Of a DNA stretch of 51,808 bases, positions 38,901-45,235 are shown piece by piece. Made by a program: the position numbers and the translations under genes. The notes beneath the pieces are model-generated. The model did no database searches and was not told the origin of the DNA. It saw only the letters and a program-made list of their open reading frames with translations. Origin of the DNA: Myxococcales bacterium (GTDB taxonomy: Bacteria; Myxococcota_A; UBA9042; GCA-2863065). Within the stretch, counting starts at the first letter, position 1, and each line of letters starts with the position of its first letter. The stretch spans positions 1 to 51,808 of the forward strand of contig JADMJS010000164.1 of assembly GCA_018780435.1 (NCBI GenBank), given 5' to 3'.

Positions 38901-40289
38901 TTGCAGCGCGGTCAGCCTCGCGACGAGCCGCGCCTTTCGGACCGGGTCGGTCTCGAGCGCGCACTCCGACACTCGGCCACAGAGCGCCGTCGCCGAGGGC
39001 GCGGACGTGAGCGCGATCGGGGTGGCGAGGCTCTCGAAGTCGTACCAGACGCTGAGCTGCGTCGTCGCGTCTGACGCCGCCTTCAGCTCGATGGGGCTCC
39101 CCCAGAGCGCGTCGTCCGCGAGCGCCGCTTCGGAGCCGTGGAGAGGCGCGACGGCCTCGGTCTGCAGTGCGTCGTCCTCAGCAAACGCGATCGTGGCTGG
39201 AGCCGTCGACTGCCGGCGGAACACGAGCTCGACGATGGGGCCGACCGGGATGGGCTCGGTGCCGGCCGGGTCGAAGACGGTCAGTCGTAGCGTCCCACTG
39301 GAGAGGTGCGTCGTCGCGAGCTGCTTGCCGAAGAGGCGGAGCGGCTCGAGCGCCCGCGCGTCCTGAAGCGTCAGTGCGCTTTGGGGGTAGGTCAGATAGA
39401 GGTTCAGCACGCGCGCCGGGACGGGTGTGTAGTCGTAGTGGAGGTGAACGATGACCTCCCGGTCGTCCTGCGCCACGAGTTCGAGGTGAAAGGCCGTGCA
39501 GGTGCCATTACAGACCCGGGGCTTGCAGAGGCCTGTGCCGAGCTCGGGGGAGTACACGCACTGGTCCGTGATCGCGCAGGGTCTCGCCGTACTGCACACG
39601 GCGTTGGCGGCGCCGGCGTCGAAGCCGGGGACGACGGCCTCGAGCCACGCCGGCAGCCCGTCGCCGTCGTCGTCGAGGCAGTCTCCGATGGTGCGGGTCG
39701 GCTGGGCGGTACACACGATGTCCGGGCAGGCCGCGGGGCGGGCTCCGTCGGGCCACCAGCACACGGGCCCAAGGACCGGATCGTCGGTGCACTCGAGCGC
39801 GTCGGAGACGCTCTTGGCACAGTCGCTTGGCGTGCACTCCGCTTGCTGTTGACATACGGGTCCGCTGCAGAGCGCACCAGGCACGACGACCGTTTGTTCA
39901 ACGTCTGCGTAGCATATTAGAGGTCGCGTTGGATCCTGGGTTTGAACATACTCGAGCAACGCGAGTTCGTGGTCGGAACGCGTGATGGGCGGGACACCGT
40001 CCTTCTCCCACAGGCGAGGGGCCTCACCGCAGCCCGCGAGGCAGCGGACTCGGGCGAGGTGTAGATCGTAGCTCCCGGAGGGCGCCGCTGCCGGGCAAAG
40101 ATCCGTGCACGCGACGTGGTCGCCGAGCGCCTTGATCTCGTTCAGCTTGAGGGGGCGAGCGCCAGCGGCAGGGCTCGCAGCCATCGCGAGAGACCCCGCG
40201 ACGAGCTGGAAGACGTGTAGATACGTGGTGAGCGCTCGCGTCGAAGTGAGAGCTCCAGAGCGGAGCGCCGTGCCTGCACCCCGGGTCAT
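32907..40289 (-). CDS. 2460-residue secreted protein: cohesin-like segments, LamG-like and PD40 propeller domains
   Basis: The ATG 40289 overlaps the upstream stop as ATGA. A long signal region ends near SPAAGARP (no lipobox). Approximate order: Cys-rich 50-270; cohesin-like domain 270-400 (FGKQLATTHLSSGTLRLTVF, IPVGPIVELVFRR); LamG/ConA-like 410-640 (AVWLDGSSNHLQLP, RTWHHLGLVVD); WD40/PD40-like propeller about 650-900 (YEIWVSDAAGGARRQLTTG, HPRWAPDGSGLVFES); a second, partial cohesin-like segment about 960-1060 (PLPAGELAVLSFARPS); more Cys-rich and beta regions; and several repeats of a prealbumin-like module about 1750-2250 (YTIGGLAVGLTGPGLQLALNG). A DVDENGQMSPGD calcium-type loop lies near the C-terminus. 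It could be the main scaffold of the operon product, since it holds both cohesin-like and calcium-loop elements. Confidence 0.88.
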   Translation of the reverse strand: MTRGAGTALRSGALTSTRALTTYLHVFQLVAGSLAMAASPAAGARPLKLNEIKALGDHVACTDLCPAAAPSGSYDLHLARVRCLAGCGEAPRLWEKDGVPPITRSDHELALLEYVQTQDPTRPLICYADVEQTVVVPGALCSGPVCQQQAECTPSDCAKSVSDALECTDDPVLGPVCWWPDGARPAACPDIVCTAQPTRTIGDCLDDDGDGLPAWLEAVVPGFDAGAANAVCSTARPCAITDQCVYSPELGTGLCKPRVCNGTCTAFHLELVAQDDREVIVHLHYDYTPVPARVLNLYLTYPQSALTLQDARALEPLRLFGKQLATTHLSSGTLRLTVFDPAGTEPIPVGPIVELVFRRQSTAPATIAFAEDDALQTEAVAPLHGSEAALADDALWGSPIELKAASDATTQLSVWYDFESLATPIALTSAPSATALCGRVSECALETDPVRKARLVARLTALQSGPLVGGAPIAGISGAAVWLDGSSNHLQLPIDFRDPLAPIAQSVSAAGWFFAEGASSAELKTTPQVVFAHMGYGERTRFALLLRPEPGGKMRLTFLDGDLLQTVPAPAETTIVTGIALRTWHHLGLVVDAAQGKAELYFDGARVKTIAMTQPPAVTACPQFFAATDVVLHDEGDVVGGKPPEDLFVAAYDSGTWGLSRVSPAGTGRTPVIDDAEFNYKDPDFSPLLGMVLYSANVSGSYEIWVSDAAGGARRQLTTGFGDASLGFAARHPRWAPDGSGLVFESGAFDVLQDDNAVTRAKHIYYIPWDREQNQPAIETPGGGTSAQLDYSALVGAGAIDLARVTGSAPLRHHSNPHFIRGADGPGNRGVVLVDGVDALSPSGHTVLRLTLRATAALSTIEPVTGLGEAGDDIRLLAAHHSEKAAAPQPIVLERAVAVRSSTLYVDTDQFAAVPGAGDSVVVTHTPGGYAASCWDRNVNAITDSDEDRNQDGAWDTLDCHPSSIDDLFIEFDGLALVPQLEDGDGNPMSPGGLLTALSKELQLDVRYVDGRAFVRVAVTSPLSDRPLPAGELAVLSFARPSGLAPQVPFAAVQQVGLDELLVKDLTGAAPPVVFEAAGLFERVEDAAFAPAGDRLLLAAISHTRPTLLRTDGLVSATGTSKLLSTPTRVRGLDWEQRDRFMACNWVGGVQHPITKAMLSGFRGGLDELKTWRGLRDPDAFRSEAERGHEFLAATGQDGTLASKLPTCSESHQDCPDYHLCVEKQCRLVPCDPLDPYSCSATGGRCTLRPLGVEQEFSGPKGKDLFSWVCAADCDLDAQCFTEQCLNGPCRFCDDASLTCIECRDSVKQLGALSIESVEGCPDQRSFRCDAGACISDCYAFEDGESVYLCDSTTEFCQEGSCVLHDWTWWDLAPGSLAGSGEMRQAIPAETGLGAWRGYTQAVDQRIPIAVTAFGAGDLGAPPEVVVEVKGGPFYAEWQHIGVVTVHAETELAARQAPAVIVAPHPFTDLRLRLVTSPYDNAIAGATGLGAKDKDFCPADLAAASGGGAVDTTVCDRRPPGSRSALGYELEIAPTDAIRACQKGGGPGCPFAGNGELDYLRGGAPAAVIADVQVRGASVMNAISANTVCAYGGYGQDRLLPTDTDGVKKLFYGDIATERSPERDAFCAQPGADCTSPGTYGLIDFPTDTKGFALLNCNVVDPSHQGETASVTFANIPIVTEWPARAGAIVLDTGDACRVEVTPELDVPCHAWAGGDASFDPVSHPATFLGSGVTYGLLDVTWLRSFGHGDGFQAVPIPQVGITLQVDGYAAGTAPLQIRCPGGVVSPPGTSASQTFACPGTSSIGSSWSLAIIGQPSIGTVCTFDLGALETSGYLGKEGSTATIQCSTRSLIGATVAGLEPGGTLTLRGVFSDDGKSTSAVLDYVRTDNGPFALTALPPGGEYRLSVRSAPSGAVCVIVGATGTVGDSAPPPLAITCKAAAAVAMRVSVSGLPAAATPPLVVRSTPGGAPLNIGADGDVEFPDPVLEGTDYDVRIDAVPEAVACNVTAGGKGTVPGEPFIAAVITCTELETYTIGGLAVGLTGPGLQLALNGGMPITVSYVPGALTPVEFAFEARLTEGESYEVTLEALPQGPPTTCVVANGTGVVSGEAPEPVAVICQGALSAESYAISGTTSGLKGNGLRLKFAGSSVVADVAPTASGASPWTMPAKQPDGATFEVVVDRQPSAPTQYCEVHNGAGVVAGAGVSGIAVDCVDAAIVAVQAQLDGAEGAAVAARLYSLPGTAPSRLLAVAPKSAKIKKGMATFLMAELVPDDNEQPVTAHVPPGSYALVVMVNADGDNDTSTGLPRFNPGDPGAYRVVTASSTSTAPVVFDALELASVASVTLLGEPLGPAGARCFWHVGPVLATPVTLTAPVIATTTLTCAPPTDETTCENGGITRKQGAVWPMTVAGVAQALWPYTVSCWSDVDENGQMSPGDLFGSSPIWNPWALLNGVSLSVVSP

Positions 40290-41173
40290 CGATCACCCCG
40301 ATGAACCGGCTGGGCCCACACGACCAGCGGCTTGCCCAACGCAGTGCCCCAGAGCGCCGCATCGGCGGCCTGTGGTGCGAAGGTCTCCTCCCGCGGGACC
40401 AGCGCAATGACGAAGGGCACCGCCGCCTCGGGGCGGTCAGGCGGGTCCAGCTCGTAACGCAGGAACAACCACGGACCCGGCTCGATGGGGCTACTCGCTC
40501 CGGGCGTGATCATGAGCTGCCAAGTGCCGTCACCGAGGCGCCGGTACGGCAGGCCGGAGTCTGGGTCCGCGACCAGTGTCTTCCCCGCGTTCATGAGGGA
40601 GGGCGCCATGCCGATCCGAGTGAGTCGAGCGGGGCCCGAGACCTGAAAGCGCAGATCGGCGAGCACCGGCAACGCCTCCGGTGCGCCACGGAAGGAGAGC
40701 GCCACCACCACGCTCTCGGGCTGCCCCAGCAGCGCACTCTCGCGCGCGACGACTTCCAGCGACAACGGGCAATCGGGGCACGTCACGCTCACGGGGCACG
40801 GGCCGCAGCTCCCGCCACAGCCGTCCGGCTCGCCGCAGGTCTCGACTGAACACGAAGGGCGACACTCGCAGCGATGCTCCGTGCACAGGTTTCCATCGCT
40901 ACAAGAACCGCAGATTATCCCACAGTGATCGCCACACTCGTAGCCGAGGTCCGCGCAGGTCGAGTCACAGGGCCCGACAGCGCCCTCGCAGACGCCGCTT
41001 TGGCTGCAAGTCGCCGGGACTGCGCATGTGCCGCACGTCCCACCACAGCCATCGGGTCCGCACACTCGGCCCTCACATGCCGACGTGCAGGGCGCCGTGT
41101 CCAGGGCGGCGGGAGGCGCCGAACTCGAACACGCCACACAGCAAATCAGCGCTGCGGCAACTCGGATGCCCAC
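40286..41173 (-). CDS. Cys-rich lipoprotein with a cohesin-like domain; first gene of the packed operon
   Basis: This is 295 residues from GTG 41173, chosen because GGAGG lies 4-5 bases upstream and the product opens with a signal peptide (MGIRVAAALICCVACSSS). Longer in-frame starts up to 41410 would cover the upstream gene and lack a signal. Residues about 30-140 hold CGPDGCGGTCGTC and CGEPDGCGGSCGPCP modules. The C-terminal 155 residues are the cohesin-like domain: PVLADLRFQVSGPARLTRIG, MNAGKTLVADPDSGLPYR, then IEPGPWLFLRYEL. This part is clearly paralogous to 5726-6499 (same AGK.LV.DPD.G.P core). It overlaps the next gene by ATGA. Confidence 0.83.
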   Translation of the reverse strand: MGIRVAAALICCVACSSSAPPAALDTAPCTSACEGRVCGPDGCGGTCGTCAVPATCSQSGVCEGAVGPCDSTCADLGYECGDHCGIICGSCSDGNLCTEHRCECRPSCSVETCGEPDGCGGSCGPCPVSVTCPDCPLSLEVVARESALLGQPESVVVALSFRGAPEALPVLADLRFQVSGPARLTRIGMAPSLMNAGKTLVADPDSGLPYRRLGDGTWQLMITPGASSPIEPGPWLFLRYELDPPDRPEAAVPFVIALVPREETFAPQAADAALWGTALGKPLVVWAQPVHRGDR

Positions 41174-41242
41174 GACCCCTCCGATGGGATGACTGATCCA
41201 CGGTCGTCCACTTCGAATCAGGCTCTGCTCTTTCTGGATCCC

Positions 41243-41248
41243 TGTCAA
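41243..41248 (-). promoter_or_regulatory. perfect -35 box upstream of the packed operon
   Basis: The minus strand has TTGACA 70 bp before the GTG at 41173, in the only sizeable gap (106 bp) upstream of the eight packed genes. The -10 position 17 bases on (GAGCCT) is poor, so this may be an activator-dependent promoter or a chance match. Confidence 0.35.
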
Positions 41249-41279
41249 CACTGGATCGTAGCGAACTGTGCGAAATTCT

Positions 41280-44200
41280 CTACGGCGTCGGCTGCACCCG
41301 CACCAGATACTCCCCCGAGCCAGCACCGTATGCCGAGACATCGAGCCGAAGTGCCGTCGCTTGCGGAAGTACGAAGCCACGAATTTGTGCCAAAAACGTT
41401 CCGTCACCATCTAGATTCGTGGCGAGCAGATCGCCGTCGGCGTCGTGGAGGTTGAGCTCCGTGTCGACCTCGACGCCACAGTAGCCCAGCGTATCGAAGT
41501 CCCAGGCGCCGGGGCCGAGATAGAGCACGAATGAGTCGACGTCATATGGAGTATCGATCGCCCCGTACATCCGCTGGCCCACGGCGAGGGGCGTCGCCGC
41601 CCCCGGCGTCGCTGGTTCGGTGGACGCGAGCAGCGGAACGCACATGCCGGGGCTCGCGGGGCTGCCGTCACAGGTGGCGTCCACGCAAGCGCAGTCGGTG
41701 TTCGACTTGCACCGTCCATCCGTCACCGCGAGCACATAGGCCCCGGTCCTGCCGAGCTCCTCGGCAACGCGGATGAGGTAATCCCCGCTCGTGGGAGGCA
41801 GGAAGGACGTGATGGCCGCGTGACCTCCATCGGCCCCCACCGACGCACTCGCCAGCACGGTATTGCCGACGGCGTCCAGGATCTGGAGCGTGGTGTCGAG
41901 ATCGTCTGCGCAGAAGCGACGCGTCTCGACGTTCACGGGCGAGTCCTTCTCGAGCGGGACCCTGAACCAGTCGGTCGCCTCCGCGGTCTCGAAGTGTCCC
42001 TTGACCTCTCCCCCAAGCGTCAGCGCCGATGCCGTGGCCGGCGTCGCGTTCCCCTCCGGCGCGACCGCCATCTTGGCGAGGCACTGACCCACCTTCGGCC
42101 CGGAGGTCATGCACGTCAGCTCGTCGCAGGCGCAGTCGACGTCGTTCGTACACGGGGGCGGGAAATGGGCCTCGACGTCGAGGAGGTACCGCCCCGCGCC
42201 GGAGCTCGTGTAAGCGCTGACGCCGACAGCATGCGGCCCCGTGACCAGGACGGGGACCTCGAAGAGGCCGGACCAGGCACCTCCACCACCATCATCGGCG
42301 CTGGCCAGCGGGCTCCCATTCGGCTGGACGACACCGAGGAGAGTGTCGAGCGCGGAGCCGCAGTGGCTCCCCAAGACGACGGTGAGGAGCTGACCGGCTG
42401 TGAGATCGACGGTGTACCAGTCGCTCTCGCCGGCCGAGTCGATGGCGCCCATGACGATGACTCGGCCCGCGTCGAACTCGAGAGGAAGGGCGTCCGCGAG
42501 CACCTCGTTCGGTACTGCCGGCTCGCAGGCGTCGGGTTCGGCACCACACATGGGGATCGCGCCGCCCGAACAGGTCCCACCGGTACACTCGTCATCGCTC
42601 GAGCAGGCGTCGCCGTCGTCGCAGGAGAGCCCGTCTGGCCTTGGGACCGGCACGCAGTCGCCCGTCGCGACATCGCATACACCGACCGTGCACGCCCCAT
42701 CGGCCACCGAGCAGGCCTTCTGGACGCCGCTACAGGCCGTCACGTCGCCAAACGGCGTGCAGACCGTGTCGACGGTACACGGATCGGCGTCGTCGCACGG
42801 TGTCCCGGCGAGCTGGCCTGCGCAGGTGCCACATAGATCGAGTGATCCGGTACAGGCACCCGAGCCACAGATGTCCGAGCCCGTACAGGCGTTGCCGTCA
42901 CTGCACGGGGACCCGTCCGGCTTCGGCTCGTGCCCGCAGGCGCCGGTGAGGGGCGTGCAGGACCCGATGCCACAGTCGTCGTCGAGGCTTGAGCAGTCTT
43001 TGGGGGCGCCGGCGCAAGACGTGCCGACGCAGGTGTCGTTCTCGGTGCAGGGATCGTCGTCGCTGCATGTCGTGCCGACATCGCGTGGGACCACGATGCA
43101 GTCGCCACTTTGAGGATCGCATCCGCCAATGCCGCACCCCGTGTCGAGTCCCGAGCAGTCCGCCGGTAGGCCTCCACAGGCGCCACCGGTACACACATCG
43201 TCTTTGGTACATGCCAGCCCGTCGTCGCACGGGGTCGCGTCCGGCTGGCTCTTGCAGAAGCAGATGTCGGTCCCGATGCAGAGGCCAGAAGAGCACGCAT
43301 CCCCCGCCGTGCAGGTGTCGTCGTCGCTGCAAGCGGTGCCGTCCTCCACCGCCACGCCGCAGATACCGGTCTCCGTATCGCACACGCCGTGGACGCATTC
43401 ATTCGCGACGCCCGCGCAGTCTTTCGGCACGCCCCCGCACAGGTTCTCGCTACAGGCGTCGTCGCTCGTGCAGGGGTCACCGTCATCACATGGTGTTCCG
43501 TTGGCCTTGAGGAAACACTGGCACCCGGCGCCCACTTGTAGCTGTGCGACGCACGCCCCGGTCTGAGCATCACAGAGACCAATGGCACAGCCATCGGGAG
43601 TCGACTTCTCCGAGCAGTCCTTTGCCGCGCCGACGCACAAGTTGCTCTCGCACTGCGATTCGACGGTGCAGGGGTCCTTGTCGTTGCAGGGCGCGCCGTC
43701 CGGCCGACCTTGGCAGACGCACAAGTCCGCCCCTTTGCAGAGCCCCGCCGAGCACGCGTCACCCTCCGTGCACGTGTCGCCGTCGTCGCACGACGTCCCC
43801 TCGGCGACCGATACCCCGCACAGCCCGGTGCCCGGGTCGCAAAGGTCCTCGACGCACGGGTTGCCCAGTGAGGCGCACGACTTCTCTGCTCCGCCGACGC
43901 AGGCGCCGCCGCTGCAGGCGTCGCCCTCCGTGCAGGGGTTACCGTCGTTGCATGGGGTCTCGTCCGCCTCGAGGAAACACGCACAACCGGGGGCCACGAC
44001 GGGCTGCTGCTGACACTCACCCGTAGTCGGCTCGCAGATCCCAACGGCACACCCATCGCTCGAGCCGGACGGCGAGCAATCCTTCGCCGTCGAGACACAG
44101 GTGCCAGCAACACACTGCTCCGCCACCGTGCACGGATCGTCGTCGGCGCACGCCGTCCCGCTCGCGGCCTCGATCGCACCGCCGCATTTCGATGCCGAGC

Positions 44201-45026
44201 AGGTTTCACCGACCGTGCATGGATTTCCATCGTCACAGCTCGAACCCGGCGGCACGGCGATGCTCACGCACGAGCCTGAGTTGGGGTCGCAGGCGCCCAG
44301 AACGCACTCGCCGCTCGCACCCGAGCAATCGACCGGGAGCCCGAGGCAGGCGCCAGTGACACAACCATCCGAGCTCGTGCACGGGTCACCGTCGTCACAA
44401 AGTGCCCCTTCGGCAGCCGCCGCGACGGAAGTGCAAGCGCCTGTCGCCGAGTCACACGTGCGAATCTGGCACTCGTTCTCGAGAGGTTCACAGACGAGCG
44501 CGACGCCGGCGCAAAGGCCGTCTCGGCACGCGTCACCGCTCGTGCAGAGATCATCGTCACTGCACGACATACCATTCGGGGAAGCCGTCGCCATACAATC
44601 GCCAGACGTCGCGTCACAGGCAACACTGACGCATGCCGACTCGAGCCCTGAGCAATCCTTCATGGTCCCGATACAGAGACCATTCGAGCACGTATCGACG
44701 CTCGTACATTCGCTGCCATCGTCACAGGGAAGCGCCTCTGTGACAGGTCTGCCCTTACATGACCCAAGCCCGCACCGGTCGTCCGTGGTGCACACGCTGC
44801 CGTCATCACAAAGGGTCCCATCTGGAGCGCCGTGGCAGAACCCGTCGATCACCTCGAGTGGGGACTGGCCATGGGTGTCGTCCTCCTTCGAGCAGCTCGC
44901 GACGACGAATAGGCTCACACCCAAAGCCGCGAGTAGACGCTTCGAGCGGCTTGTCGCGGATCCCGCGAGCGTTCGACCCCGTGCGAGTGTCGCTGGGCGC
45001 CGCGCCAGTCGGCTTGTGCTCGTCAC
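41280..45026 (-). CDS. Cys-rich repeat lipoprotein with three PPC (pre-peptidase C-terminal) domains
   Basis: This is about 1248 residues from GTG 45026 (GGAG 6 bases upstream); GTG 45077 or 45080 would extend it by 17-18 residues. The signal ends LFVVASC, a good lipobox, at about residue 45. Residues about 60-830 are some fifteen Cys-rich modules (CDDGDPCTSSDGC.. and relatives). The last 415 residues are three PPC beta-sandwiches: SDWYTVDLTAGQLLTVVLG; TDWFRVPLEKDSPVNVETRR; VDSFVLYLGPGAWDFDTLGY. Each pair is separated by a short CACD/CACVD Cys linker. PPC domains usually follow secreted proteases, but no protease domain is present here. It lies 106 bp upstream of the packed operon on the same strand. 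Confidence 0.9.
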   Translation of the reverse strand: MTSTSRLARRPATLARGRTLAGSATSRSKRLLAALGVSLFVVASCSKEDDTHGQSPLEVIDGFCHGAPDGTLCDDGSVCTTDDRCGLGSCKGRPVTEALPCDDGSECTSVDTCSNGLCIGTMKDCSGLESACVSVACDATSGDCMATASPNGMSCSDDDLCTSGDACRDGLCAGVALVCEPLENECQIRTCDSATGACTSVAAAAEGALCDDGDPCTSSDGCVTGACLGLPVDCSGASGECVLGACDPNSGSCVSIAVPPGSSCDDGNPCTVGETCSASKCGGAIEAASGTACADDDPCTVAEQCVAGTCVSTAKDCSPSGSSDGCAVGICEPTTGECQQQPVVAPGCACFLEADETPCNDGNPCTEGDACSGGACVGGAEKSCASLGNPCVEDLCDPGTGLCGVSVAEGTSCDDGDTCTEGDACSAGLCKGADLCVCQGRPDGAPCNDKDPCTVESQCESNLCVGAAKDCSEKSTPDGCAIGLCDAQTGACVAQLQVGAGCQCFLKANGTPCDDGDPCTSDDACSENLCGGVPKDCAGVANECVHGVCDTETGICGVAVEDGTACSDDDTCTAGDACSSGLCIGTDICFCKSQPDATPCDDGLACTKDDVCTGGACGGLPADCSGLDTGCGIGGCDPQSGDCIVVPRDVGTTCSDDDPCTENDTCVGTSCAGAPKDCSSLDDDCGIGSCTPLTGACGHEPKPDGSPCSDGNACTGSDICGSGACTGSLDLCGTCAGQLAGTPCDDADPCTVDTVCTPFGDVTACSGVQKACSVADGACTVGVCDVATGDCVPVPRPDGLSCDDGDACSSDDECTGGTCSGGAIPMCGAEPDACEPAVPNEVLADALPLEFDAGRVIVMGAIDSAGESDWYTVDLTAGQLLTVVLGSHCGSALDTLLGVVQPNGSPLASADDGGGGAWSGLFEVPVLVTGPHAVGVSAYTSSGAGRYLLDVEAHFPPPCTNDVDCACDELTCMTSGPKVGQCLAKMAVAPEGNATPATASALTLGGEVKGHFETAEATDWFRVPLEKDSPVNVETRRFCADDLDTTLQILDAVGNTVLASASVGADGGHAAITSFLPPTSGDYLIRVAEELGRTGAYVLAVTDGRCKSNTDCACVDATCDGSPASPGMCVPLLASTEPATPGAATPLAVGQRMYGAIDTPYDVDSFVLYLGPGAWDFDTLGYCGVEVDTELNLHDADGDLLATNLDGDGTFLAQIRGFVLPQATALRLDVSAYGAGSGEYLVRVQPTP

Positions 45027-45162
45027 AGCCTGCTCCGAGCGCAACCGGCCGCGGCGAATCGGCTCGACATAAATCACCACCTTCTCCCAGGCGCCATCGA
45101 GCCCTCTCGTCGACGCCGTTTGGGGGCATCAGTGGGCCTACCGAGTCTCGTATCTCCGACGA

Positions 45163-45191
45163 CGCTAGGTGACTCGGCGGTAACCTGTCAA
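45163..45191 (-). promoter_or_regulatory. candidate promoter before the PPC lipoprotein gene
   Basis: TTGACA (45191-45186) is followed after 17 bases by CTAGCG (45168-45163) on the minus strand, within the 155-209 bp gap before this gene. The -35 is perfect and the -10 weak, as also seen in front of the ArsR and TPR operons. Confidence 0.35.
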
Positions 45192-45235
45192 GTGTCTACA
45201 TCCGACCGGGGAAGGATGTGCCAGCCGGCTTTCTC

